From NCBI GenBank assembly GCA_021772985.1, contig JAJFKX010000035.1, positions 1 through 56,913 on the forward strand: a stretch of 56,913 nucleotides of DNA, read 5' to 3'. The DNA comes from Gammaproteobacteria bacterium. Lineage in GTDB: Bacteria; Pseudomonadota; Gammaproteobacteria; Xanthomonadales; Wenzhouxiangellaceae. Positions 1 through 9,661 of this stretch are shown piece by piece. Below the pieces are notes generated by a model. It was not told where the DNA came from, searched no databases, and worked only from the letters and a program-made list of their open reading frames with translations. Position 1 is the stretch's first letter, and each line of letters opens with the position of its first letter. The position numbers were made by a program, and so were the translations under genes.

Positions 1-1
1 A

Positions 2-85
2 ACGATGAGTGCCTGGGGCCTGGTGGCAATGGCATTGTTGTTGATGGTGGTTGGATCAGTATTGATTCGCCGCGTACAAAACTAA
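2..85 (+). CDS. C-terminal end of an IPTL-CTERM sorting-signal protein (partial)
   Basis: The window opens inside a gene. The last 27 readable codons give T-MSAWGLVAMALLLMVVG, then SVLIRR and VQN before a TAA stop. This has the layout of the IPTL-CTERM tail: a short P/T-M/L-S-x-W-G motif, one hydrophobic segment, then a short basic end. Such tails anchor and sort secreted proteins in some Gram-negative bacteria. Everything upstream is outside the window, so the main function of the protein is unknown. The terminator at 102-137 follows directly. Confidence 0.6.
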   Translation, partial: TMSAWGLVAMALLLMVVGSVLIRRVQN

Positions 86-101
86 GCAGATTTGTTTGCT
101 T

Positions 102-137
102 AAAAAGCCCCGGTCATTATGGCCGGGGCTTTTTTTA
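102..137 (+). terminator. Rho-independent terminator
   Basis: Bases 106-113 (AGCCCCGG) pair perfectly with 123-130 (CCGGGGCT) around a 9-base loop, followed by a run of T. An A-run precedes the stem, so it could also act on the other strand. It closes the transcript of the IPTL-CTERM gene. Confidence 0.9.
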
Positions 138-188
138 TGCGCTGTAATTGATGGTTGGTTATGAGATACAACATGATGCGTGATTGTT

Positions 189-794
189 ATGAGCTGGATT
201 AAAGTCAAAAGCGGGGTCGAAATTGATGGTCATCTACGGCAATTGTACCAACGGCTGGCAGATAGCAATGGCCAGGTTGACAACGTATTACAGTTGCACA
301 GTTTGCGCCCGCACACTCTGGAAGCGCATATGGCGCTGTATAAAGCCACCATGCATCACAGCCATAACAGCCTGCCGGTTTGGTTCCTGGAGTGTATAGG
401 CATTTTTGTCAGCCGTTTAAATTGCTGTGAGTATTGCGATCGACATCATAGTGCAGGCTTGCAGCGTTTGATTGCCGATAGAGACCGATTTCAGGCCCTG
501 GATCAGGCATTATCCAAGTCAGTACCAGGCGAGCCATTTTCAGTTGCTGAGCAAAAGGTATTTGTATACGTCAAGGAACTGACAGTCGCACCATCAAAAG
601 TGAATAAACGGCATGTCGAAGCCATGCAACAAGCCGGTTATAACGATGGTGAAATACTGGAAATCAATCAGGTAGCGGGATATTACGCCTATGTGAACCG
701 CGCCGTACTAGGCTTAGGCGTCAATACTTCCGGCGAACAGCTCGGCATGTCACCGGATAACGATGCAAGTATTGATAATTGGGAGCACCAGTAA
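189..794 (+). CDS. AhpD/carboxymuconolactone-decarboxylase-family peroxidase-like protein
   Basis: A 201-residue protein of the AhpD-like superfamily (peroxidase-related subgroup). The redox motif appears as NCCEYCDRHH, the C-x-x-C plus downstream His typical of these alkylhydroperoxidase-fold enzymes. The rest is predicted all-helical, with a C-terminal part (NQVAGYYAYVNRAVLGLG) that also fits the family. In AhpD the cysteines reduce hydroperoxides or carry electrons to a peroxidase; the substrate here is unknown. I chose ATG 189 because translation then begins MSWIKVKSG; an in-frame GTG at 180 is the alternative. There is no clear Shine-Dalgarno. The gene stands alone, convergent with the next one. 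Confidence 0.8.
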   Translation: MSWIKVKSGVEIDGHLRQLYQRLADSNGQVDNVLQLHSLRPHTLEAHMALYKATMHHSHNSLPVWFLECIGIFVSRLNCCEYCDRHHSAGLQRLIADRDRFQALDQALSKSVPGEPFSVAEQKVFVYVKELTVAPSKVNKRHVEAMQQAGYNDGEILEINQVAGYYAYVNRAVLGLGVNTSGEQLGMSPDNDASIDNWEHQ

Positions 795-797
795 CAG

Positions 798-1685
798 TTA
801 CTGACTATTGCAGCCAGTTAGCATACTGCTGTCGATTAAATTCTGATTGCTCATCGATGCGGTAATCGCATCAATGCCGGGTAACAGTTGTTGCCAGTCG
901 CGCACAGCTTGCCGGCTATCGAAATTATTGACCCGGACATCTGCAAGTCCGTAACGGTAAAGTTGGTGAGGTATATTGGCAGCGACCAGAGTTTCTTGCA
1001 TATCTTTTAAGTTCTGCAAACTATCATCAGCCATGACCACTGCCTGTGGCAATGACAAGCCAAGTTCAGTGTACAGTGCTTCCAGCATCAACCCTTTGTG
1101 CTGACCGGCAACCATCAGCACACCTTGCTGGTACAAAACTTCACGGGCAGCATTGGGCGGGGTAAATGATTGACTTTGATAGCCGGGTCCGGCTGCAGTC
1201 AGCGATGAAAAGCCCATGCGGTTGCGGTTTAGTTCACGGGATGTTTCAAGCTTGTAGTCTTTGCCTCTGGCGGTCAAAACCATTACCCGAAAGCCTGTTT
1301 GCTGTAACTTTGCAATGATCTCTGACGCATCATCCTGAACCGGATGCATGCTGCCTAAAAAGTATAAAACACCTTGGGCAGCAAAACGGTCCTGTAACTC
1401 GCCCGGCTGACAACCTGCTGTTTTGGACATCTCCGATTGCCAGTCATACCAGGGAACTGAGCCGAGCATGGAATCCATGGTCAACAGCGTATTATCCAGA
1501 TCAAACACAATCAGCACGTTTTCGGTAGAGAATTGGCCGGCAAATTGTTCAGCGGCGATCATCACCTGACCTAAATCATTGGTTTCAGTGATAGCCGAGG
1601 GGCGAATGTTTGATTGTGCTGCACAACCGATCAGAACCAGGAAGTAGATAAGCAGCAAAAACAACCGGAGGTGATTTGAATTCAT
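798..1685 (-). CDS. DUF2608-type HAD-like lipoprotein
   Basis: A 295-residue protein. Residues 1-21 form a lipoprotein signal with lipobox LIGC (Cys21), so it is probably an outer- or inner-membrane lipoprotein facing the periplasm. The HAD nucleophile motif FDLDNTLL follows at about residues 60-68, then VLTARG and VMADDSLQNLKDM, matching HAD motifs II to IV. This layout is typical of DUF2608 proteins, putative phosphatases of unknown substrate. It lies convergent to the AhpD-like gene with only 3 bases between the stops. The start codon lies 142 bases from the tRNA-Ser gene and points away from it. Confidence 0.75.
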   Translation of the reverse strand: MNSNHLRLFLLLIYFLVLIGCAAQSNIRPSAITETNDLGQVMIAAEQFAGQFSTENVLIVFDLDNTLLTMDSMLGSVPWYDWQSEMSKTAGCQPGELQDRFAAQGVLYFLGSMHPVQDDASEIIAKLQQTGFRVMVLTARGKDYKLETSRELNRNRMGFSSLTAAGPGYQSQSFTPPNAAREVLYQQGVLMVAGQHKGLMLEALYTELGLSLPQAVVMADDSLQNLKDMQETLVAANIPHQLYRYGLADVRVNNFDSRQAVRDWQQLLPGIDAITASMSNQNLIDSSMLTGCNSQ

Positions 1686-1769
1686 GGGTTTTGACCAAAT
1701 GCCAACACAGATAGAAGATTATAACGTGGCAAACTACAGAAGTTTGTGGCGAATGCACATATTGCCCAG

Positions 1770-1775
1770 TATAAT
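1770..1775 (+). promoter_or_regulatory. Possible -10 box of the tRNA-Ser gene
   Basis: TATAAT is a perfect sigma-70 -10 box lying 51 bases before the mature tRNA 5' end. No good -35 box is visible at 16-18 bases; TTGTGG at 1743 is too far away. Assignment as the tRNA promoter is therefore tentative. Confidence 0.4.
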
Positions 1776-1826
1776 TCGCACCCTGGTATTAACGGACAGC
1801 GGTTCGCTTATCTGTTGGATGAATTT

Positions 1827-1918
<92 letters not shown>

Positions 1919-1924
1919 ATTTGA

Positions 1925-2075
1925 AACATAAATGCGAACGTCGTTCGCCGCCGATTCTACGCTATTTGAAGCGGCCCCAGCACCTGAAGCAGGGTGTTTT
2001 TGATCCCATGATCCTGACTTCGCGTTCAGAGACCTCAATGCGTTGCGCAAGCGCGCGGAGATGATCCCGCCGAAA
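1925..2075 (-). pseudogene. Decayed C-terminus of a serine recombinase
   Basis: On the minus strand one frame reads HLRALAQRIEVSEREVRIMG, a sequence typical of the tail of large alphaproteobacterial serine recombinases. After GSK the match shifts by one base and continues as TLLQVLGAASNSVESAAN, then DVRIYVSNWR up to the tRNA boundary. The upstream recombinase domain is missing or unrecognisable. The call rests on remembered family consensus, not a search. If correct, it is the relic of the integrase that used the tRNA-Ser 3' end as its attachment site. Confidence 0.5.
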
Positions 2076-2225
2076 GCCGCCGTCGCTACCCCGCATTCGG
2101 CGTCGCGCGACTCTGGAAAATTCGCCAGGTTTTGCAGGCGTGATGATCTGTCCCGCGTATTGACCGCCACTTTGGTCCGCTCGGCGTCAGCCGCATTCAT
2201 TGGCCGTCCATCCAACCACGGGTGA

Positions 2226-2564
2226 CGAACGGATCATAGACCTTCGGTGCGCCGCTACGAACAGCGACTTCCGACCAATCCAAGACGTTCATCTAGATTC
2301 AGCAGCTTCCCCAAAGCGGTTGTTTGCTCAGCCCCGCCGTTTGGCGAGAATTGGCCGGTAGCGGAAAGTCCGCTCTCAGCATAAATACAGCGGAAAGCGG
2401 CTGGTCGGGTTTCGCCCCAATCTCAGACGTTTATCCCAATTCAGCAGCGCCCTAAAGTAGACCTTTAATCAGACCCTTCGTTTGACCAGGCTTGGGCCGA
2501 AACCGGACCGTCGGGTCGGCTTGTTGACCTCACGCGAGAGACGCTTGGGGGCGTTCTATCGCTA
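2226..2564. other. Gene-free segment with a degenerate direct repeat
   Basis: I see no credible gene here. Two similar stretches occur at about 2274-2307 and 2415-2448; both contain an AGACGTT(C/T)ATC core and end in ATTCAGCAGC. The copies are imperfect and about 140 bases apart. Text of this kind is common between genes in sphingomonad-like genomes, which fits the alphaproteobacterial look of the next two genes. Confidence 0.35.
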
Positions 2565-4253
2565 TCACCCAGCGATCCTGTCTTGGTTGAGTTTGCGATA
2601 TTCGAGATTGTCGGCCAACGCTGCCGATACGAGAACGCCGCGTACTATCCCATCGGTTCCGCGCATAATTTCGACCCGCTGTATGTTGCTCGGCCCGTCG
2701 GGGCGGAAAATGTCGGGTTGGTAGCGGTCGAGCGGAATGCGATTACCCTCGCCGGTCCGTAACCAGAGTTCACCGCCATTCTCGAAAAGAGTGACGACTT
2801 GTTGCAGTGTATCGCAATAATATGACCCCACAAGCTCCTCAAATTCGAGCAGCGTTTGTGGAACAGGCTGCGTGATAACCCGTGGGGCTGGAATAAACCC
2901 GTCTTCACTGATCTGCCAGCGCATCTCAGTAGCGTGACCGCCGGCAAATTCGTGAAATTCGAGCCGCAAATGGGTCGCGGGGTTGAGCATGAAAACCCCT
3001 CTTCCAACCTGAGGAAGCGGGGAGGCGTCATCCTTGCCGAACGTTGCGAAAGTCAGATGATCTCCGTCGCGGCGCAGCGAAAAAACAATCCCTGCGAATA
3101 AACGATAGTCGCCTACATAACGGTCCAGTTCATTTCCGGCTTCGGGAACAAATTCTTCTGGCGGCTGCGGTTCGAGACGGTCGGCGAGGAGCGCTTCGGC
3201 AATTTCGAAGGCGAAGGCGGCTTTGAGGAAGTCGGTGCGATTGCCCATCACTACGATCGCCATTCGCGCTTCGGGGATACGCAGTAGGAAGCTGCGAAAA
3301 CCACCTGTGGTGCCTCCGTGTGACCAGGTATCGAGTCCGCAAAAATCGCGATACTCTTGCCCGTTCGCGGCGATTGCGCGCCGTCCATCAGATAGCGTAG
3401 AGCGAGCGGCCATGGCGCTGATAATGTCCGGCCCGCCAATCGCGCCTGTTTCCAAAGCATCCGCCCAACGCAGCAGATCGCGCGGGTCGGAAATAATCCC
3501 TGTGGATCCAAATGTCGCCGAAAGCAGATGTTTTTGCGCAAAGCCATTTCCGACCGGCTTGTAGCCAACGGCGTAATCATCAATAATCTGTTCTGGATCA
3601 GTTCGCACGAATGTTCGATCCATGCCGAGCGGTTCGAAGATGCGGCTGCGCATGAATTTGGGGAATGACTGGCCCGAAAGCCGTGCGACGATCTCGGCGA
3701 GCAGTTGGTAGCCGGTATTGCTATATTCTTGACGCTGACCAGCCGAAAAATTTCCGCCACGCTGACGCAGGATAAGATCGAGCGCGCGAGCCTCGGTAAC
3801 AGGTGACGATTCAAGATGCCCGGTGAGTTGCAGCAGGCTATTGACCTCACGCAGACCACCGGTGTGATTGAGCAAGTTCCTGATCGTGACTGGCGTTGGG
3901 CGTGCTTCCAGTTCCGGTATAATGTCGCGAACATCTTGGTCGAGCGTGAGTTTGTCTTCATTGGCCAGCATCATAATGGCGTAGGCCGTAAACTGCTTGC
4001 TAATCGACGCGATTTCAAAGCGCGTATCGGCATTGATCGCGACATTGTGAGCGAGGTCCGCCTGACCCGCCCAGCGTTGATAAACGGGCTGTCCATCGAT
4101 AGAGACGGCGACACTGATGCCGGGCGCATCGGTCTTTTGATATGGCTCGATCAGCGCGTCGAGTGCCGTCCAGTCGGGTACGGCGGCAGGTAACGGCGAA
4201 GGAGCCAGAAAGCCGATGTAGAAAATGGCCAGAACCGTGAAGAAGCGATGCAT
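2565..4253 (-). CDS. Serine hydrolase, class C beta-lactamase-like family
   Basis: A 562-residue exported protein with an N-terminal signal (residues 1 to about 24, ending PLPAA). The serine beta-lactamase/PBP motifs are present in order: S83-I-S-K86 (SxxK), Y177-S-N179 (YxN) and H312-G-G (KTG equivalent). The catalytic domain is followed by a C-terminal region of about 190 residues of mainly beta character, as in many periplasmic beta-lactamase-fold peptidases and esterases. The substrate is unknown; most relatives are D-aminopeptidases or esterases, not resistance enzymes. The gene is divergent in style from the host and probably travelled with the adjacent AraC regulator, which is transcribed in the same direction just upstream. 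Confidence 0.85.
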   Translation of the reverse strand: MHRFFTVLAIFYIGFLAPSPLPAAVPDWTALDALIEPYQKTDAPGISVAVSIDGQPVYQRWAGQADLAHNVAINADTRFEIASISKQFTAYAIMMLANEDKLTLDQDVRDIIPELEARPTPVTIRNLLNHTGGLREVNSLLQLTGHLESSPVTEARALDLILRQRGGNFSAGQRQEYSNTGYQLLAEIVARLSGQSFPKFMRSRIFEPLGMDRTFVRTDPEQIIDDYAVGYKPVGNGFAQKHLLSATFGSTGIISDPRDLLRWADALETGAIGGPDIISAMAARSTLSDGRRAIAANGQEYRDFCGLDTWSHGGTTGGFRSFLLRIPEARMAIVVMGNRTDFLKAAFAFEIAEALLADRLEPQPPEEFVPEAGNELDRYVGDYRLFAGIVFSLRRDGDHLTFATFGKDDASPLPQVGRGVFMLNPATHLRLEFHEFAGGHATEMRWQISEDGFIPAPRVITQPVPQTLLEFEELVGSYYCDTLQQVVTLFENGGELWLRTGEGNRIPLDRYQPDIFRPDGPSNIQRVEIMRGTDGIVRGVLVSAALADNLEYRKLNQDRIAG

Positions 4254-4340
4254 GAAGATTTGTCCTTGGATTTTATGATTCGACAGGTCCGAGGATGACG
4301 GCTTTGCAGATGGTGGGCGTCCGGATACCCGAATTCGAAC

Positions 4341-5378
4341 TTATTTTTTTGCATGACCGCGGCGATAAGCCGACGGGGTCATGCCTGCATGCTTGCGGAA
4401 TGCTGTGTTAAAGGATGACTTCGCGTTGAAGCCAGACGCGTAAATTATGTCGGTTACACTCTGATCAGTTTCTACCAGCATAGTCTTCGCATGATCGATC
4501 CGGTAGCGATTGATGAAATCGAAGAAGTGCAATCCATATTGGAGGTTGATTATTCCAGAAAGCTTTTTGGTTGCAATCCCGCTGCGTCGTGCAAGGCGGG
4601 AAAGGGAAAGGTCCGGATCAAGGTAGGGAAGCTGTTCTTCCATGAATGCCACCAAGCGCTCACGCTCGTCGATGGAGTCTTCGCTCATCGCTCTGGCAGC
4701 CGACACAAGTAATCGGTCGCTGCCGCGAAAGAGGAAAGGGCTCAAGAGGGCTTGGAACGCGATCCATACGGTGATGGCTAGAACCAACAGGGCGGCGAGC
4801 GCTTGCAGTGCAATGGAAACTTCTACTGGGAGGCTAGGCGAAAGCACGGTCCGCACGATATAAAGGCTATGCGCAAAGAGCGAGGATGCGACGAGTAGTG
4901 CTAGCCAACGCCAGCTTGGCGATCGCTGGACAAAACGGGCCTTCAGCAGCCGATCAAAACGCCATAAGGTGAAGATCGCGAGGCCGATATACACGAAATA
5001 TTGCAGTTCGAGCAGCGGGCGCAACCACGACATTGCAGTGTCGGTCACCACGAAGCAAAAGACAAAGAGACCAGGTAAGAAGTGAGAGGAATCTCGTAAC
5101 CGCAAGCGCCTTTCCTGAAAACAGCTAAGCCAAATGAAACCGGTGAAAAACGGCATCTGGAAGGCGGCAAGGACCGGGCGAAAGCTGCTAATCGTGGGAT
5201 GCTCGATCCACCAGCCCTGCATGAACCAGACGCTAATATCGATGGCGGTGGCAACGAGAAATATTGCAAGGAAAGCATTGGCGACACGGATGCGCGAGGG
5301 CACTACAATCAAGAACACGGCTAACAGGAGCGCCATGAACGAGCCTAGAATTGCAACAATGGGGATGACTGAAATCAT
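4341..5378 (-). CDS. Membrane-anchored AraC-family transcription regulator
   Basis: A 345-residue protein starting at M-ISVIPIVAILGS. It has about seven hydrophobic segments in residues 5-220 and a C-terminal AraC/XylS DNA-binding domain (residues about 240-340), with LSRLARRSGIATKKLSGIIN as first helix-turn-helix and SGFNAKSSFNTAFRKHAGMTP as second, ending P-SAYRR. This is the family of regulators that carry the DNA-binding domain on a membrane sensor. The frame is open back to 5540, but the extra codons lie in the IS3 remnant and contain no matching domain, so I reject that start. It probably controls the downstream serine hydrolase, 87 bases away. Confidence 0.85.
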   Translation of the reverse strand: MISVIPIVAILGSFMALLLAVFLIVVPSRIRVANAFLAIFLVATAIDISVWFMQGWWIEHPTISSFRPVLAAFQMPFFTGFIWLSCFQERRLRLRDSSHFLPGLFVFCFVVTDTAMSWLRPLLELQYFVYIGLAIFTLWRFDRLLKARFVQRSPSWRWLALLVASSLFAHSLYIVRTVLSPSLPVEVSIALQALAALLVLAITVWIAFQALLSPFLFRGSDRLLVSAARAMSEDSIDERERLVAFMEEQLPYLDPDLSLSRLARRSGIATKKLSGIINLQYGLHFFDFINRYRIDHAKTMLVETDQSVTDIIYASGFNAKSSFNTAFRKHAGMTPSAYRRGHAKK

Positions 5379-5442
5379 AGTCGATAAAACATCGCTGATC
5401 CTGCTGCGTGGACTTTCCAGGGTAACAGGACAAAGACAAGCC

Positions 5443-5967
5443 TCATTTTGATGCTGCCTCGAAGCCCTCTGGGCTGACGCCGCCAATAGGGCTATGTCGT
5501 CGTGTTCGATTATAGAACACTTCGATGTAATCGAAGACATCGGCCCTGGCCAACGCGCGGGTGTTATAGATCCGTTTTTTGATGCGTTCTTTCTTTAAAC
5601 TACTAAAAAATGACTCTGCCACGGCATTATCCCAACAGTTGCCACGGCGGCTCATGCTGGGTTCAAGCCGATCGGATCGGCAAAACCTAAGCCAGTCGTC
5701 ACTGCCGTATTGCGAGCCCTGATCGCATAGTCTGTCGTGCCGTGCTTCGGCTTCTGAGTACGTTTGCGCTGCCCCGTAAGCCTCCGAGCAGCCCCTTACG
5801 GAAGCGATTTTGCCGCTTTCTGCTTTTCTGGTGCCAGTGTGCGGCTTGCGCCTCCTTGAATTTCTGACGCTTAACGCATGCTGTTTCGCTAGTTCCCTGA
5901 GCTGCGTGTCAATCCGTTGGCTTCGGGCCTGTATTGCTTCGGTTTGCTGCTTTTGCAGCACTGTCAA
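5443..5967 (-). mobile_element. IS3-family transposase (OrfB) C-terminal remnant
   Basis: The last 90 or so residues match the end of IS3 OrfB: DQGSQYGSDDW, SMSRRGNCWDNAVAESFFSS with the third catalytic Glu, then YIEVFYNRTRRHSPIGGVSP. The match begins abruptly at DQG; the N-terminal 75 residues of the open frame are not OrfB, so the first catalytic Asp and the OrfA gene are gone. The element cannot be active. It marks the border between the AraC/hydrolase segment and the biosynthetic island and sits 64 bases upstream of the AraC start. Confidence 0.85.
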
Positions 5968-6082
5968 AAATGGGAGAATCTAGTGCTTGGTGACAGTATT
6001 GGTTATTGAGAGATGCTCTATAAAGCTGATCTTGTAAGGGTGTTAGAATTTTAGTGTTTACAGATCGAGGGGGGGAAAGGTT

Positions 6083-7819
6083 ATGGGCGCTAGCGCTGCT
6101 TCAACAAACTTGAATCATGGTTTTCCGGCACCGGGGCCGCAATCGCCTACGGGGCAACAGGTAATGAATCATGTTTTTTTTCTGTCAGAAACAGAATGGA
6201 AACATGCTCGAGAAGAAGAAACGTTCGATTTAGTAATTATCGGCACTGGGTTTTGTGGTTTAGCAGTAGCTGAACGAGCACTTAGTCAGAACCCTCACTG
6301 CCGGATATTGATGATTGAACGTGGCCCATTTTTCCTCCCCGAACATTTTCAGAACTTGCCTTTACCCTTTGTTGATACGATGGGTGGTTTGTCTGAAACT
6401 TTCCCATGGACACTCTCGGCTGAGACGGCGAGGGGCAATGGGACGATTCGATGGCAGCATGGAATGGGGCCATTCATAGGGGGGCGCTCGACACTTTGGA
6501 GTGCATGGTGTCCGCGACCTACCAAAAAAGAGATGACAGGCTGGCCCGAAGAAACCATTAATAACGCGCGTAAGTATTTTAAATCTGCTGAAAAACTGCT
6601 GCAGGTCCAAAAAGCGGATGAAATTGATGCAGGTAAAGATCAGCGGAGCCTCTTGCTGACTAGCTACCAACGACCGGTTTATGGAAAGCTGCAAAAACGA
6701 ATACAGCAATTACTTGAACAGGGTGCTACATCAATCAAAGGTATATACCGGACTGAACCAGCCCCTTTGGCATCAGATGCTGAAGATATCGATGGAATCG
6801 ATTTTCAGAAGTTTGCCGTTCCAGCCGGGTTATTGTCCCTTTCCGATAATCAAGCTAAAGCGTATCAGGAAGGCACAGCCGCACGGTTGAGCATCGTCAC
6901 ACAGTGCGTGGTTGAGCGCATATTACAACAGGACGGTGTTGCTACTGCCCTGCAAACCTCAAGAGGCACAATGCCGCTGGGTGATGCCAAGCTGATTTTA
7001 TCACTAGGGACACTTCCGCCAGCGACGCTGATACGTAACTCTTTTCCGGAATCAAGGAACATAGGTAAACGCTTCTCCGCTCACTTTATTACATCGATCG
7101 TTTCAAGAGTACCCAAGGAAGATATTGAAAAAGGCGGTGGATTTGGAGAATTGGAGCTTGCTGCCAACTATATCGCAGGCATAGCTAAGAATTATGAACA
7201 ACAGTTCCACATTCAATTGAGCACGCTGTGGGACAAAAACCCTGAAAAAAATGCCGGTACTGCACGTCGGTACATGCCTGATGTGGTTGCTACTGCTTCG
7301 ATGGCGCAACTCGAAAGTTCTAAAGATCATGTCGTGTTTGTTAGTGCTGTTCTAGGAGAGCTGGACTTCCGAAACCCCAATAATTGGTTTCTAGCGAATC
7401 CGCAAGACAACAACCTGACCACCAATTCATTACTTCAAATTACCGAGAATGAAAGCGACGCTCAGACATGGGATGCTATGGATCATGCGACGTTTGGGAT
7501 ACTCGAAGAAGTTGTATCGCCCGAGGGTGCTGCACGCGTTGAATACTGGCATGGGTCTCCAGACAAAGGCTGCTGGAAATCCGAGCGCCCACCCAAAGAA
7601 CAAAGGAGGGTTGATGCAACGGTGCACGAGTCTTCCACGCTACACATTGGTAACACCGAGTCTGCGCCAGTCGACATCAACTATAAACTACGAGGCACTA
7701 AGAACGTTTTCGTTACCGGAGCAGCATTGTGGCCGCAGGGAGGGTCATGGAATCCCACCATGACAATGGTTGCGCTCGCCCAGGATCTTGCGGACCAGTT
7801 AATCGATGATCTAAGTTAG
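6083..7819 (+). CDS. GMC-type FAD-dependent oxidoreductase
   Basis: A 578-residue flavoprotein. The Rossmann FAD motif G-T-G-F-C-G lies at residues 54-59 (VIIGTGFCGLAVAE) and ends in the ribose-binding acid in LMIERG. A second FAD contact region reads GPFIGGRSTLWSAWCPRP. At the C-terminus H515 (HESSTLHIGN) and N557 (GGSWNPTMT) form the His/Asn pair expected for GMC alcohol oxidases and dehydrogenases. It should oxidise an alcohol or sugar hydroxyl; the substrate is unknown. The start is supported by a G-rich Shine-Dalgarno (GGGGGGGAAAGG) just upstream. There is no signal peptide, so it is cytosolic. It faces the PurH gene and is the first gene of the island. Confidence 0.85.
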   Translation: MGASAASTNLNHGFPAPGPQSPTGQQVMNHVFFLSETEWKHAREEETFDLVIIGTGFCGLAVAERALSQNPHCRILMIERGPFFLPEHFQNLPLPFVDTMGGLSETFPWTLSAETARGNGTIRWQHGMGPFIGGRSTLWSAWCPRPTKKEMTGWPEETINNARKYFKSAEKLLQVQKADEIDAGKDQRSLLLTSYQRPVYGKLQKRIQQLLEQGATSIKGIYRTEPAPLASDAEDIDGIDFQKFAVPAGLLSLSDNQAKAYQEGTAARLSIVTQCVVERILQQDGVATALQTSRGTMPLGDAKLILSLGTLPPATLIRNSFPESRNIGKRFSAHFITSIVSRVPKEDIEKGGGFGELELAANYIAGIAKNYEQQFHIQLSTLWDKNPEKNAGTARRYMPDVVATASMAQLESSKDHVVFVSAVLGELDFRNPNNWFLANPQDNNLTTNSLLQITENESDAQTWDAMDHATFGILEEVVSPEGAARVEYWHGSPDKGCWKSERPPKEQRRVDATVHESSTLHIGNTESAPVDINYKLRGTKNVFVTGAALWPQGGSWNPTMTMVALAQDLADQLIDDLS

Positions 7820-7946
7820 TTTCGCCCGACAAGCGCTGAGTTCGGTCGTGGTCATTAGGAGGCTTTCAGGCCTCTCACAGATGGGCCACATATGATGACT
7901 TGCGACTGACAAGGAAGCCGCTAAGCTTGCGATATAGTGATGACGT

Positions 7947-9536
7947 TTAGTGACTGAAATGCCGTTCGCCGGTAAAGACCATCGCGATACCATGTTCATT
8001 GGCTGCCTTGATTACCTCATCGTCTCGCCTGGAACCTCCTTGCTGAATAATTGTTTTGATGCCGGCCTCGGCGGCCTTGTCAACACCATCGCGGAAGGGA
8101 AAGAACGCGTCGGAAGCCAGCACAGCACCTTGCGCTTTTGTTCCTGCGCTCTGTACGGCGATTTTCACCGAGCCAACTCGGTTGCTCTGCCCCTGGCCGA
8201 CGCCCACAGTCCGGCCATCCTTGGCAATGAGAATGGCGTTGCTGTTAACGTGAACAATCACCTTCCATGCGAACAGGATGTCCCTCCATTCGCTATCTTC
8301 GGGTTGGCGATCAGTAACTACCGTGCAATCTTTTTTCTGTATGCGGTTGAGATCGAGATCCTGGAGTAGCAGCCCACCGGTGACTTCCTTGAATCCCAGC
8401 TGGTCGTGAGCGAATTCGAAGGCGGGCCAGGGCGCATATTTTTGATTATCAAATTCAAGCAGGCGAAGATTATCCTTTTTCCTAAGCAAGTCCAGGGCGT
8501 CATCTTCAAATGATGGCGCTATGATGCACTCAAGAAATATCTCGCCAATAGCCTGGGCCATCGCCAGATTGATCGGTCGATTAGAAGCAACAACCCCGCC
8601 AAAAGCCGACATCGGATCGCTATCCAAAGCCTTCAAGAAAGCTTCCTCAATCCCGGAATTGCGGGTCACGATTGCCGCACCGCAAGGGTTCGCATGCTTA
8701 ATAATGGCCACTGCTGGTTGTTGCGAGAATTCTTTCACGACATTCAATGCCGCATCCATATCAACGATGTTGTTGTAGCTGAGCTCCTTGCCATTGAGCT
8801 GTCTGGCGCCAGCGATGCAAGCTTGGCCTGATCCTCTATCCTGGTGGTAGAAGGCTGCTTTTTGATGGGGGTTTTCTCCGTACCGAAGGTCTTGCATCTT
8901 AGTGAAGCCCATGGTTATTCGGTGTGGAAAATTTTGTTTGCCTTGCAGGCGTTGCTGGAGAAACCCGTGAATCGCTATATCGTATAGTGAAGTAAGCTCA
9001 AAAGCCTCAACCGCTAAATCACTGAGAGTCTGTTCACTGATTTGACCGTCATTGACCATCATCTCTTCCAGTATGTCACGATATCGCGAAGGGTTAGTAA
9101 TCACCGCCACCGACTGGTAATTTTTGACACCACTGCGAATGAGGCTATGACCACCGATGTCGATCTGTTCTAATGCATCTTGTAGTGTGATTTCATTACT
9201 TAATGCCGTGTCCTGGAAGCGGTAGAGGTTTACAACTACCATATCAATAGGAGCGATTCCCTGCTCGACGATTGTCTTTATGTGCTCTTGTTTGTCACGC
9301 TGATACAGCAAACCACCATGAATTTTGGGATGTAGTGCCTTGACCCGGCCGTCGAGTATTTCTGGAAAGCCGGTGATATTGCTGATATCGGTGACCTCCA
9401 AACCTGACTCCCTCAATACCTTGGCAGTCCCGCTAGTGGAGATGATCTGCACTCCCCAGTCAGCAAGGCCGCTGGCAAAGTCCACAACGCTTTCTTTGCT
9501 CGACACTGAAATCAACGCTCGTCTTACTTTAAGCAC
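7947..9536 (-). CDS. purH: Bifunctional AICAR formyltransferase / IMP cyclohydrolase
   Basis: With a GTG start at 9536 the protein is 529 residues, the usual PurH length; AGGA sits 8 bases upstream of that GTG. An ATG 30 bases further upstream is the alternative. The N-terminal MGS-like cyclohydrolase domain begins [17 protein letters not shown]. The formyltransferase domain has the K280-H281 catalytic pair in IIKHANPCG, plus SDPMSAFGG and the ending [18 protein letters not shown]. All key residues appear intact, so it should turn AICAR into IMP. It ends a leftward operon with a PurC homologue and two nucleoside-type enzymes. That context suggests a pathway-dedicated copy or supply of purine precursor, but it could be the only genomic purH. 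Confidence 0.93.
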   Translation of the reverse strand: MLKVRRALISVSSKESVVDFASGLADWGVQIISTSGTAKVLRESGLEVTDISNITGFPEILDGRVKALHPKIHGGLLYQRDKQEHIKTIVEQGIAPIDMVVVNLYRFQDTALSNEITLQDALEQIDIGGHSLIRSGVKNYQSVAVITNPSRYRDILEEMMVNDGQISEQTLSDLAVEAFELTSLYDIAIHGFLQQRLQGKQNFPHRITMGFTKMQDLRYGENPHQKAAFYHQDRGSGQACIAGARQLNGKELSYNNIVDMDAALNVVKEFSQQPAVAIIKHANPCGAAIVTRNSGIEEAFLKALDSDPMSAFGGVVASNRPINLAMAQAIGEIFLECIIAPSFEDDALDLLRKKDNLRLLEFDNQKYAPWPAFEFAHDQLGFKEVTGGLLLQDLDLNRIQKKDCTVVTDRQPEDSEWRDILFAWKVIVHVNSNAILIAKDGRTVGVGQGQSNRVGSVKIAVQSAGTKAQGAVLASDAFFPFRDGVDKAAEAGIKTIIQQGGSRRDDEVIKAANEHGIAMVFTGERHFSH

Positions 9537-9661
9537 GTTACAATTCCTATTGGAAAAATGCAGCATTGCAGTTCTGGAAAACAATATAAGGTCGAACCTG
9601 TAAGAGTGCCTACCCAGAGGCATTTTGGGGACCAAATATAGGGCGGTTGGAACTGAGACTG

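Noticed and set aside
5376-5540. N-terminal extension of the AraC regulator into the IS3 remnant
   Set aside because: The extra 54 codons match nothing in the family and the membrane domain starts at M-ISVIPIV.
7820-7946. Terminator between the convergent GMC and purH genes
   Set aside because: GAGGC/GCCTC near 7858 can pair but the stem is short and no T-run follows.
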